From SMTZ1-83 sp048884925 (lineage in GTDB: Archaea; Asgardarchaeota; Thorarchaeia; Thorarchaeales; Thorarchaeaceae), in assembly GCA_048884925.1 (NCBI GenBank), contig JBHLQK010000034.1, forward strand, positions 1 through 18,470: a stretch of 18,470 nucleotides of DNA, in the 5' to 3' direction. Numbering within the stretch: the first letter of the stretch is position 1; each line of letters opens with the position of its first letter. Made by a program: the position numbers and the translations under genes. Under the pieces are notes generated by a model that was not told the DNA's origin, made no database searches, and saw nothing but the letters and a program-made list of their open reading frames with translations. Positions 7,409 through 15,631 of the stretch are shown here, piece by piece.

Positions 7409-9430
7409 CTAGTCATCAAATGGCGGCTTTCCAGCTAGGAAGAAGTCTTGAACTACCTTTTCGGCGCCTCTGTAATCATCTGGAGCAATCCCATCTCCTT
7501 CCTTTGCTGCAGGGAATAATTCATTGAACTTCTCTGCAAACTCATGAAGGAGATATCTGATGTCAAAAGTTTCATTCTCAACTATCATAGCTACAATCCG
7601 TGGTTTAGTATGCTCTAGCATAATAGTGGAACCTTCATGGTTTATTGATCTCAGAAGACCGGTTCCCCCCATGAATTCGCCTGTGAATGAGGAAATTGCT
7701 GAGATGAAGCCACTAACCATAGTACTATCCATCTCAAGCTTTTGATCAAAATAGTGCACATATTCAGTAAGTCCAGAACGGCGGTCTAATACAAGAAGCA
7801 TATGCATGGAGGGCATGGGAATCTCCTTTAGATTGCCTGCAGGCTTGAATCCCGAAACTCTCTCCATCGACTTTGTGAATGCAGTTTCATTAAGCACTCC
7901 AGGCACATTTACTGGCTCAGCGGCCCTTGCCTTGCGGCGTTTAACTTCATTCCGTAGGCGTGAATCATCAACAGACGTGGCAATGCCGTCAGCTCGATCT
8001 ATCTCCCTTCTAGCCTCAAATTCTTGGCCCCCAACAAGAAGAATATCGCTTCTTAGGAGGAGTGCTTCTGCAGTAAGGTGTAGAAGACCCTGATCCTTTG
8101 CGATTTGAATAAGGTCGTCAAGATGATATGCTGCCTTCGATAGTCCTTCAGAGTTCTTCGAGGTCCTGTAAATAGATAGATGTGTGCGTGCAAGCTCAAG
8201 CTCCGATTCTATGAGCATCTCGAACAAGTTGTTATCCTTAGCAAGTTTGAGGAGATTCTCAAGTGTTGTAGCAGCCTTTTCATATTCACCTAGTGATGAC
8301 TCATAGGAAGCACGTGCAACTAGATACGATCCTTTTTGGATAGGCTTTTCTGAACCCTCAACCATTCTTCTAGTTCTATCAAGGTACTCGGCAGCTTCAG
8401 AATGCCTATCCAACTTGGACAGCAGGATTGCATACCAAGCAAATACCTCTACTACTCCTCTGCCAATCCTTCTCTCAAGCTTGACCGCTTCTTTGAGATA
8501 CTCCTCCGCTTGATCATATTGGCCCATAGTGGTGCATAGCTGACCCAAATTGGCCAGTGAAGATATCTTTGCAGCATCCATATCCATTCTGGCGTTGGCT
8601 TCCTCAAGGTATTCCAGTGCTTCTTCCAACATAAGTGAACTAAGTTTCAAAGTCCCTAGATTATTGAGGGCCATTGCCATGCCAAGATTATTCGAGAGCT
8701 CTTCACTCATTTTCAAGTAATTCTTGTAGTGCTTCTCTGCTTTTGCATAGTTTCCAGTGAATAGGTTGATATTCCCCCTCAGATTCTCCACAATTGCAAG
8801 ATACATTCTATGACGCTTTGATTTAGCCATTTCCTCCAATGTGTCTGCTATCCGCTCTGCTCTTCTAGATTCGCCAACTTCTCGTAGTAGCGAGCCAACC
8901 ACATACAGAGTGAACATCGTTTCAGTCAATGGGTCCTCAACCTGCTCTGGATACATCTCTAGTAAGTTGTCAAATTCCATAACACACATGATTACACTCG
9001 TATCTCTTTCGGCGGCTGCTAACAGAACCTTGATTGTGCTTAGGCGAATCTGGTCTGATGGTATGGATCTCTCTCCAATAATGTCCTCCATAGTGGTGAG
9101 AGTAGCTCTAAGACCTTCTACGTCTGAAATAGCAAAGAGTGCCATTGCACGGAGGCCCAGAACTCTTGGATCTATTGAATCAGCTGATAGAAATACAGCT
9201 TCCTCCATCCTTCCTCTGTCCAGACATGCCTCCACACCCAGAGCGATTGTCATGGAATTTGGATTGTCCTTCATAGTTTCTTTGGATGCGAATGAGATTG
9301 CACTATCTGTGAACGCCTCAAAGGAGGTCTTCTTTGACTTTTTCTTTGAAGTCTTGAGAATCGAGTCCCAGGGGATGGAATCTTCGCTAATCAGGTGGGC
9401 AAACTCTGGTGGTACTCCACTCCGTTTCAA
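7409..9430 (-). CDS. TPR-repeat protein with C-terminal longin/roadblock-like domain
   Basis: This is a 673-residue cytosolic scaffold. Residues about 60-510 are a helical solenoid of tetratricopeptide repeats. Clear examples contain GNINLFTGNYAKAEKHYKNY, NNLGTLKLSSLMLEEALEYL and ANLGQLCTTMGQYDQAEEYL. After a linker, residues about 542-640 form an alpha/beta domain that starts MHMLLVLDRRSGLTEYVHYF, continues VSGFISAISSF and STIMLEHTKPRIVAMIV, and ends in a long amphipathic helix. The strand and helix order recalls the longin/roadblock folds that are expanded in Asgard archaea and tied to small GTPases; this is an inference. The start is TTG at 9430 with no clear Shine-Dalgarno, and an eight-codon uORF ends at this start. 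The gene is divergent from tldD. Confidence 0.85.
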   Translation of the reverse strand: MKRSGVPPEFAHLISEDSIPWDSILKTSKKKSKKTSFEAFTDSAISFASKETMKDNPNSMTIALGVEACLDRGRMEEAVFLSADSIDPRVLGLRAMALFAISDVEGLRATLTTMEDIIGERSIPSDQIRLSTIKVLLAAAERDTSVIMCVMEFDNLLEMYPEQVEDPLTETMFTLYVVGSLLREVGESRRAERIADTLEEMAKSKRHRMYLAIVENLRGNINLFTGNYAKAEKHYKNYLKMSEELSNNLGMAMALNNLGTLKLSSLMLEEALEYLEEANARMDMDAAKISSLANLGQLCTTMGQYDQAEEYLKEAVKLERRIGRGVVEVFAWYAILLSKLDRHSEAAEYLDRTRRMVEGSEKPIQKGSYLVARASYESSLGEYEKAATTLENLLKLAKDNNLFEMLIESELELARTHLSIYRTSKNSEGLSKAAYHLDDLIQIAKDQGLLHLTAEALLLRSDILLVGGQEFEARREIDRADGIATSVDDSRLRNEVKRRKARAAEPVNVPGVLNETAFTKSMERVSGFKPAGNLKEIPMPSMHMLLVLDRRSGLTEYVHYFDQKLEMDSTMVSGFISAISSFTGEFMGGTGLLRSINHEGSTIMLEHTKPRIVAMIVENETFDIRYLLHEFAEKFNELFPAAKEGDGIAPDDYRGAEKVVQDFFLAGKPPFDD

Positions 9431-9453
9431 CGCAGATTCACATACATCAACAT
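9427..9453 (-). other. Short uORF overlapping the TPR gene start
   Basis: On the minus strand an ATG at 9453 opens an eight-codon frame (MLMYVNLR). Its TGA stop at 9429-9427 overlaps the TTG start (9430-9428) of the TPR gene as TTGA. The overlap would permit termination-reinitiation coupling. There is no Shine-Dalgarno before the ATG, so chance is a real alternative. Confidence 0.25.
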
Positions 9454-9559
9454 TTCAGTTGCAGTATTGGCTCTTGTGGTTCACCAATGACTGATATCGC
9501 AAGCTTATTAGATATATCAGAGGTGAGCCACAAAGCCACTTTGCAGGGTTGATGCTACG
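9431..9559. promoter_or_regulatory. Divergent promoter region between the TPR gene and tldD
   Basis: The 129-bp region holds an AT-rich core at 9503-9518 (GCTTATTAGATATATC) that could serve as a TATA box in either direction. For tldD it predicts a start of transcription near 9531-9540 and a short leader. A GGTGA at 9522-9526 matches a Shine-Dalgarno but is about 33 nt from the TTG start, too far for use. No hairpin or RNA gene was seen. Confidence 0.4.
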
Positions 9560-10948
9560 TTGTTTGAGAAACTCGAGAAAGCTGTTGAAATGGGAAGAAA
9601 TCTGGGAGCCAGTTATGTCGAACTGCGTGGAGAATCCGGCTTCATCGAATATATCCAAATGGATGATGGTCGAATAAGCGCGCTAACTCAGAGGATTGAG
9701 CAAGGAGTTGCTATCAGGGTACTCGCTGATGGTGCATGGGGCTTTGTGACTACAAGCGACTTGAACAGTCTGGAAAGTGCTGTTAAGGATGCCTATTCAA
9801 TGGCTAAGGCTGCAGCAATCACTCGCCATGAGCCAATAGTTCTAGCCGAAGTGAAAGCCTATGAAGATGTAATCAAGCTCAATGTGAAACGTGATCCTCG
9901 ACAAGTGCCGATAGAGGAGAAAATCAAGTATATGCAGGACTTGACGAAAGCGGTGCAGGATTTTGACTCGAGAATAACGGCAGTGACTTCCAAGATACGC
10001 ACAGCATCTGGAAGGAAATACCTGGTGACATCTGACGGTTCAAAAATCCAGACGGATGTCATTCTAGTGTGGAGCTATCCGTGGGTCACAGGGAAGGAAG
10101 GCGCTCGCCTTAGCGCTGCACGATATGAGGATGCTTCTACAAATCGCGGATGGGAATTTATGGAAGAGGTTGCAACTCCAGAGTCTATAGGGCTGGAGGC
10201 TGCAAGGCGTGTCAAACTACAGCTTGAGGGTACTCCTGCTAAGGGTGGTTCATTTCCCTGCGTTCTGGGTCCTCGTGTAATAGGAGTTCTTGCGCATGAA
10301 GCTTTGGGTCATCTTGCTGAAGCGGATCTTACAATTCAAAGCTCTTTCAACGGCAAGGTTGGCGAGGTTGTAGCATCTGAGGGGGTTAATATGACTGATA
10401 ATGGAGTTGATGAAGGGAATTTGGGCACATCGAAATATGATGACGAGGGTTCATTAGCATCTCGAGTTGAAATAATCAAAGACTCTGTCTTGACCGAACT
10501 GATGACAAATAGAGAATATGCTGCAAAGATTAGCCATCGAGTTACGGGCAACGCGAGAGCTGAAAGCTACCTTCATCCCCCAATTATTCGCATGAGAAAT
10601 ACCCTCTTTGAGAGAGGTGATTACAATCCTGACGAGATGTTTGAAGGCATCGAGTTCGGTTACTATTGCGCAGACTTTAGAGGCGGGCAAGCACAAATGA
10701 ATGCCTCTTTCCAAGTTGGTATTCAAGAAGCATATGAGATTGTCAATGGAGAACTTGGTAAACCAGTAACTGACCTTTCAATCTCAGGAATTGCAACTGA
10801 TTCTCTTTTCAAAATCGAAGGTATCGCAGACGAGGACTTCCCCTATGAATTGGGGCGTTGTGGTAAGGGGCAGGAGGCGTTTATTGCAGCTGGAGGCCCC
10901 AATATTCGTTTCTTGAAGGGCGGAATCACTTTTGGAGGTTCAAGCTAG
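9560..10948 (+). CDS. tldD: TldD family metalloprotease subunit
   Basis: This 462-residue protein is the catalytic subunit of the TldD/TldE (PmbA) protease, which in bacteria cleaves unfolded peptides and processes microcin B17 and CcdA. It has the zinc motif HEALGH (246-251; HExxxH) and the C-terminal cysteine ligand in GRCGKGQE (C434). The N terminus, MFEKLEKAVEMGRNLGASYVE, is typical of the family. The start is TTG at 9560; an in-frame TGA at 9524-9526 with no ATG or GTG after it leaves no better choice. Ribosome binding is weak (AGGG at 9545-9548). tldE follows after 12 nt, and its Shine-Dalgarno overlaps the tldD stop, indicating an operon. Confidence 0.95.
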   Translation: MFEKLEKAVEMGRNLGASYVELRGESGFIEYIQMDDGRISALTQRIEQGVAIRVLADGAWGFVTTSDLNSLESAVKDAYSMAKAAAITRHEPIVLAEVKAYEDVIKLNVKRDPRQVPIEEKIKYMQDLTKAVQDFDSRITAVTSKIRTASGRKYLVTSDGSKIQTDVILVWSYPWVTGKEGARLSAARYEDASTNRGWEFMEEVATPESIGLEAARRVKLQLEGTPAKGGSFPCVLGPRVIGVLAHEALGHLAEADLTIQSSFNGKVGEVVASEGVNMTDNGVDEGNLGTSKYDDEGSLASRVEIIKDSVLTELMTNREYAAKISHRVTGNARAESYLHPPIIRMRNTLFERGDYNPDEMFEGIEFGYYCADFRGGQAQMNASFQVGIQEAYEIVNGELGKPVTDLSISGIATDSLFKIEGIADEDFPYELGRCGKGQEAFIAAGGPNIRFLKGGITFGGSS

Positions 10949-10952
10949 GAGG
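10946..10952 (+). promoter_or_regulatory. Shine-Dalgarno of tldE overlapping the tldD stop
   Basis: TAGGAGG combines the TAG stop of tldD (10946-10948) with an AGGAGG ribosome site (10947-10952), 8 nt before the tldE ATG at 10961. This arrangement fits coupled, balanced translation of two subunits of one complex. Confidence 0.8.
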
Positions 10953-10960
10953 TTAATACT

Positions 10961-12322
10961 ATGATTGAAGAAAAACAACTGCTTGATCTTTGCGAATATA
11001 CTGTAAAATCTGGCAAGGAAAAAGGAGCAGATCATGTTGAGATTCTTGCTACATCTCAGACAGAAGTCGAATCTGACATTGAAATGGGCCAGATTAGTCA
11101 AGTCAGCAAAAGAAATTTTATTGAAATCGCCATCCGACTCTTCATTGGAAAAAGAATGGGATCTGCCTTCACTAATATCCCCACGCGAGATGCTGCTGAT
11201 GAGGCACTAGATTTAGCAATATCTGCTGCAAAGGTCACAACTGAGGATGAGGATTGGTCTGGATTACCAATTCCAAATGATGTCTATCCAGTAATCGAAG
11301 GCTTATGGCAGGATTCAGTTATTAACTCAGATTCTGGCGAAATTGTTGGCATTGCAGGCGAAGCAATTGGCCTAGCGACTAAAGCTGAACCTGGGCTCAT
11401 CCCAGGATTCGGCGGTTCAGCTGCTATCGGATTTAGTGGGGCATACGCCAACAGTAACGGTATCGCTCATTCCGACAAAGGAACGATTGCATACGTCGTG
11501 TTGGGAGGAATAGCTCAGACTGAAACTGGCATGACACCGATGACTTCGGCTTATGACATTAGACGAGATATGAATGTCGATGTAGAGGGTACAGTTGATG
11601 ATGTGGCATCTATAATCCGAATATGTAAGAATTCTGCCAAGGGAACTACAGGGAAGCACACTGTCATCATGCATCCCAACGCCTATGGGCCAGTCATGCA
11701 GTACACGCTGATTCAGTCAATCAGAGGTGACAATGTTGCCAGGGGCAAATCCAAGATTGGTGATAAGCTAGGCGAGAAAATAGCTTCGGACAAGATTACG
11801 ATTGTAGATGACGGTCTTCATCCCCGGGGCATTTCAAGCTCCACTGCAGATGATGAAGGAGTTCCAAGACAGCGTACTCCAATTATCGAGAATGGTGTTC
11901 TGCGATCATTCCTTTGGGACACCTATTGGGCAAATAAGATGGGTGTCAAGAGCACTGGCAATGCGAAAAGAAACATGAGACAAGGTTTGGTTGATATATC
12001 TCCGACCAACATCGTTGTTGAGCCCGGCGATCGTGAAATTGAAGACATTATCAAGGATATTGAGCATGGATACTATATCCGGGGAGTGCAAGGAGCCCAC
12101 AGCTCGAATCCCGAGTCAGGAGACTTTAGCATTGTGGGAAATCCTGCATTACTGATTGAAAATGGAAAAATGGTGGGAGCAGTGCATGGTCTGATGATAG
12201 CAGGAAATGTATACGATATCCTAAATCAGGTAGATGACATTGCAAAGACACCGCTTCATCTTGTGGGTGTAATCGGGCCTGAAATTGTATTCAAGGATGT
12301 GTCCTTAATCGCGAAGGAGTAA
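10961..12322 (+). CDS. tldE: TldE/PmbA family protease partner subunit
   Basis: This 453-residue paralogue of TldD forms the heterodimeric TldD/TldE protease. It lacks HExxxH, as expected for the non-catalytic subunit. The C-terminal half shows the family blocks PNAYGPVMQYTLIQSIRGDN, SSTADDEGVPRQRTPIIENG, SNPESGDFSIVGNPALLIENG and VGAVHGLMIAGNVYDIL. Length and N-terminal segment match the family. The start at 10961 is set by the AGGAGG in the tldD stop region. It ends in TAA at 12320-12322 and is followed by a candidate terminator. In archaea the natural substrates of TldD/E are not well defined. Confidence 0.95.
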   Translation: MIEEKQLLDLCEYTVKSGKEKGADHVEILATSQTEVESDIEMGQISQVSKRNFIEIAIRLFIGKRMGSAFTNIPTRDAADEALDLAISAAKVTTEDEDWSGLPIPNDVYPVIEGLWQDSVINSDSGEIVGIAGEAIGLATKAEPGLIPGFGGSAAIGFSGAYANSNGIAHSDKGTIAYVVLGGIAQTETGMTPMTSAYDIRRDMNVDVEGTVDDVASIIRICKNSAKGTTGKHTVIMHPNAYGPVMQYTLIQSIRGDNVARGKSKIGDKLGEKIASDKITIVDDGLHPRGISSSTADDEGVPRQRTPIIENGVLRSFLWDTYWANKMGVKSTGNAKRNMRQGLVDISPTNIVVEPGDREIEDIIKDIEHGYYIRGVQGAHSSNPESGDFSIVGNPALLIENGKMVGAVHGLMIAGNVYDILNQVDDIAKTPLHLVGVIGPEIVFKDVSLIAKE

Positions 12323-12338
12323 TGGATTGATTGAACTT

Positions 12339-12374
12339 GGCGAACTACTGCGGTTCGCCCAGTCAACATTTTTT
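12339..12374 (+). terminator. Candidate terminator after tldDE
   Basis: A perfect 7-bp stem GGCGAAC/GTTCGCC (12339-12345 and 12353-12359) with a 7-nt loop is followed about 9 nt later by a run of six T (12369-12374). It lies 16 bp after the tldE stop. Archaeal termination relies mainly on U-tracts, so the T-run may matter more than the hairpin. The same T-rich stretch is also the best TATA candidate for the next gene. Confidence 0.4.
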
Positions 12375-12378
12375 ATCA
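12369..12378 (+). promoter_or_regulatory. TATA-box candidate for the first subtilase gene
   Basis: TTTTTTATCA predicts transcription starting near 12400 and a leader of about 50 nt ending in a GAGGG ribosome site at 12437-12441, before the preferred ATG at 12449. Confidence 0.4.
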
Positions 12379-12448
12379 TAGTCATCAAGCAAAAGCATAT
12401 CAGATGTGTCTTGTGAACGAACTAAGAGTCCAGATAGAGGGTAAGCGA

Positions 12449-15400
12449 ATGTCCAAACGATATCTCATACTTGGATTGTTTATTATCTCGCTAATCATGC
12501 CAGCAGCTCCTGTCAATCATAGAACAACTGTTTCACTTGTCGAAACCGCGGGTCCTTCAATTGGGTCACAACTCATGGTTGAGCTGGCTGCCTCTAGTTC
12601 TGATTTGCCAATCAGCCTTGGTCGTCGCACAATCCTTCAATTCGAGGATGAACTATCCCCGCAGGAGATTGAGTTTGCTGAGTCAAAGGGCGTGGAGTTT
12701 GTGAGACGAGGGAGTTCAATCGTCAAAGTTGGCAGAATTTATTCCGCCCGCACGAATAACCTAGGGTCTCTTCAATCGCTTGCTGAAATTGGTCTTGTGC
12801 GTGCTACTTCAGGAGAGAAGCAATATATCCCATCGCTAGTATCCTCAGTTCCAGCCACAAAAGCACCCGATGTCTGGAACAACTTGAAGGAGGACGGGAA
12901 TAGCATCAATGGCTCTGGCGTTACCGTGGCTGTGATTGACACCGGCATCATAGTGAGTCATCCAAGCTTTTGGCGGCAGTCAGGAGGCCCTTATACCGTC
13001 ATTGAAGACAGTGGGGACTACTATGTTGATATGAATGGCAATACCAATGCAGATGCCAATGAAGGTCCAATCAGTCATATAGATCTCCAGATTCCCTCCA
13101 CCATAGAAGTGTCCAATGAGTACATGTTCATCGACACAGACGGAAACGGTGTCTTCGAGCTGAATGAAGGCGACCGCTGGCTTGGAGGAATTGATGCCGA
13201 CACAAATGGACGCGTGGATCTTCCAACTGAAGATGTCGTGGTTTTCAATGAATCGAAAATCGTCATGCTCTATGATCAGGTCAATAATCTGGTTTACTCA
13301 AGGGGAACTAATCTTACCACAATGGGCTACCTCGTAGGCGACTCAATTGGTCACGGTACACATGTGGCATCAACAATTCTTGGAGGTCAACCTGGATTCA
13401 CAGACTATGTAGGAGTTGCACCCGGTGCTGACTTAATCGCGATCAAGAGTCCTTTGAAATCAAGCGATATTCTGGAAGCAATCCATTTTGCCGTAGAAAA
13501 TGGTGCTGAGATCATAAACATGTCCTTCTCAAGCTACCTTGGATTCCTAGACGGCACGGATATTGAGGATTTAGCTGTAACTGAAGCATTTCTTCACTAT
13601 GGGGTGATTAGCACAGTTGCGGCAGGAAATCTAGGCAACCAAGCTACATCTCCAAAGCATGCACACTTTTCAGTTCCGGCAGGGAGCAATGCAAGTGCTG
13701 GTCTTTCTGTTGCAATGGTGCCTGATGCATCGTTTCTTAGCTTCCTCTGGAAAAGCACTGATTCGGATGAGCATGTTTTCCTCAAGACACCTGGTGGAGT
13801 GATAATTGATACTGGGCAATTCTCAGATCTAGTTGGAAACTCCTTTGTCATTGAGCAGCCGGAACTGAACGCTTACGCATTCGCTGAGCGCAGCCTTCGC
13901 GCAATGAATAATCTCCTAATTCAAGTGTCTGAAGATGACCATAACTGGACGGATGGGTCATGGACAGTTGGTCTTACAAATCCAAATGGAGAGATAATCA
14001 CTGTCGATGCCTATGCCTGGGACAACAACTGGATTGGATCTCATCTCAAATTCACAACAAATGTTGACAATACTAGGACTATTAGCTCTCCAGGCACAGC
14101 AGACCTTGCAGTTACAGTTGGCTGTTATGATGATGCGACGCTTGGGATATACGCCTCATCTAGTAGAGGTCCGAGAATAGATGATGGCAAGACAATCACG
14201 GTGGCAGCACCAGGAGCCAGTATCTACGCTGCTTCCGAGGTTCTTTCTGAGCTTTGGACTCCGCGGAGTGGGACAAGCATGTCTAGTCCACATGTAGCTG
14301 GTGTCTTGGCTTTGATAAGACAGGCTTCTCCTAGTGCTGGTGTCTGGAATGACTTTACTGCTCTTACTGCAGGTGCAGGTGCCCAAGACTCACATTATAG
14401 TCCCGCAAATGATGCATGGGGGCACGGACCAGTCGACTCCTTGTGGTCTGCTAGATATGTGCAAAGTTCTCCAATCAGCTATGGCATGAGTCTCGTAGAA
14501 TGGATTGGATACGAAGATATTCTGACTTCTGGAACTGATCTCTCCATTAATGGCGACCTCGACATTCAAAGCGTAAAGGTGCATCAGAGTACGGAACAGC
14601 TAGTTATAGCTGCTACAATGAGGTCCTCGGCTGACTTCGGAGGCGACAACATCCTGACTTTACATTGGGACACTGATTCGGAGATAACCACCGGTCTTCA
14701 AGGCGCAGACATTCAGGTGAATCTTACAGGTGGGATTGCTACAGCATACGAATGGAATGGGTCGTCCTACTCCACTGCTGCATTGTCTGTAGATCGATGG
14801 ACTGACTCGCAGACCGCCTTTCTTAGCATAGAGAAAAGCAGCCCTAATCTCCGCGGGAGAATTTTCGTGTCAACAAGCAATCTGAGTCTATCACCTGCAG
14901 ACCAGACTGGCTTTGCTGAATTGGAGAACCAGTGGCGTCCTCTTGTGTCTGACCTGACTCTTGAATCGAACCATGATGTGTTCAATGTCACAATAACAGT
15001 GGCTGACAGGGATGATCCAGTCGAGTCGTTTTCCATTCATTGGAACGTTGTTAACGAGAATTACGACATTCTCAGCACGGATTTCGAGATTGGCACACAG
15101 AATGCAACGGTTGAAGTCCAAGTGGATTTGCCAAATTACGATTATCTTCACTCAATCTTCTTCAATGTGAGCGATTCAGCATATACAGTCTATTTGCCGC
15201 CAGTTTTGTTGGCTGCAGAGATTACATCTCTTGGCATAGTAAGTGCTTTCATTGACCAGGATACTGTGCGTGTTGGCCCATTTCTGATAGCACGTGTAAC
15301 TGGGGAAATTGTGATCGAAGGCTACATTCTCGCTGATCGTGTCTGGATTAGCTTCGTGCATGATGGCAACGCCGCCGTCAACTTTACCTTAACTGGAGCG

Positions 15401-15631
15401 GGTGGCGTTTATTCTGTTGATATAGTTCTCTCCTCATTCGCAGCCGGCGAATATGAGGTCTATGCAGCGGCTAAAGGTGTCACTGGACAATCAGTAGAGT
15501 TACATATCAGCACGCTGCTCATAGTGGAGGACTACTCTATGGTTGTTCTAATAGCTGCTGGTGCTATCGGAATACTAGTCGTTGTCTACTATGCGCCTCG
15601 AGCTATCTCTCGAAGGAAAGGTGATGCATGA
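12449..15631 (+). CDS. Secreted, membrane-anchored subtilisin-like (S8) serine protease with EF-hand-like insert
   Basis: This 1060-residue protease uses ATG 12449 (GAGGG at 12437-12441), chosen over the GTG- or ATG-type start at 12404 because MSKRYLILGLFIISLIMP is a clean signal peptide. A propeptide-like region (about 60-130) precedes the catalytic domain. The triad is D164 (VAVIDTG), H302 (GHGTHVAS) and S610 (SGTSMSSPHVAG), with oxyanion Asn394 (AAGNLGN). The D-to-H gap is about 138 residues (32 in subtilisin) and holds three EF-hand-like loops at 194-205, 229-240 and 249-260. The Asn-to-Ser gap is about 150 residues longer than in subtilisin, with a beta-rich insert. Two or three beta-sandwich segments, one of them DOMON/CBM-like, lead to a transmembrane helix (about 1031-1049) and a basic tail of about 11 residues. 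Many NxS/T sequons fit surface exposure. Confidence 0.93.
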   Translation: MSKRYLILGLFIISLIMPAAPVNHRTTVSLVETAGPSIGSQLMVELAASSSDLPISLGRRTILQFEDELSPQEIEFAESKGVEFVRRGSSIVKVGRIYSARTNNLGSLQSLAEIGLVRATSGEKQYIPSLVSSVPATKAPDVWNNLKEDGNSINGSGVTVAVIDTGIIVSHPSFWRQSGGPYTVIEDSGDYYVDMNGNTNADANEGPISHIDLQIPSTIEVSNEYMFIDTDGNGVFELNEGDRWLGGIDADTNGRVDLPTEDVVVFNESKIVMLYDQVNNLVYSRGTNLTTMGYLVGDSIGHGTHVASTILGGQPGFTDYVGVAPGADLIAIKSPLKSSDILEAIHFAVENGAEIINMSFSSYLGFLDGTDIEDLAVTEAFLHYGVISTVAAGNLGNQATSPKHAHFSVPAGSNASAGLSVAMVPDASFLSFLWKSTDSDEHVFLKTPGGVIIDTGQFSDLVGNSFVIEQPELNAYAFAERSLRAMNNLLIQVSEDDHNWTDGSWTVGLTNPNGEIITVDAYAWDNNWIGSHLKFTTNVDNTRTISSPGTADLAVTVGCYDDATLGIYASSSRGPRIDDGKTITVAAPGASIYAASEVLSELWTPRSGTSMSSPHVAGVLALIRQASPSAGVWNDFTALTAGAGAQDSHYSPANDAWGHGPVDSLWSARYVQSSPISYGMSLVEWIGYEDILTSGTDLSINGDLDIQSVKVHQSTEQLVIAATMRSSADFGGDNILTLHWDTDSEITTGLQGADIQVNLTGGIATAYEWNGSSYSTAALSVDRWTDSQTAFLSIEKSSPNLRGRIFVSTSNLSLSPADQTGFAELENQWRPLVSDLTLESNHDVFNVTITVADRDDPVESFSIHWNVVNENYDILSTDFEIGTQNATVEVQVDLPNYDYLHSIFFNVSDSAYTVYLPPVLLAAEITSLGIVSAFIDQDTVRVGPFLIARVTGEIVIEGYILADRVWISFVHDGNAAVNFTLTGAGGVYSVDIVLSSFAAGEYEVYAAAKGVTGQSVELHISTLLIVEDYSMVVLIAAGAIGILVVVYYAPRAISRRKGDA
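13028..13228 (+). other. Three EF-hand-like calcium loops inside the subtilase catalytic domain
   Basis: The loops read DMNGNTNADANE (13028-13063), DTDGNGVFELNE (13133-13168) and DADTNGRVDLPT (13193-13228, with Glu at the next position). Positions 1, 3, 5, 9 and 12 of the first two carry the Asp/Asn/Glu ligands of a canonical EF-hand loop. They lie between catalytic Asp and His. Flanking helices are not obvious, so a dockerin- or thrombospondin-type calcium loop is an alternative. Confidence 0.6.

Noticed and set aside
8841..9494. Plus-strand open frame of 217 codons opposite the TPR gene
   Set aside because: It is antisense to clear TPR coding sequence, with low-complexity Ser/Arg-rich translation and no ribosome site.
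12404..12406. Upstream start for the first subtilase (15 extra residues)
   Set aside because: The extra residues MCLVNELRVQIEGKR spoil the signal peptide, and the ATG at 12449 has a good GAGGG ribosome site; 12404 also lies at the predicted transcription start.
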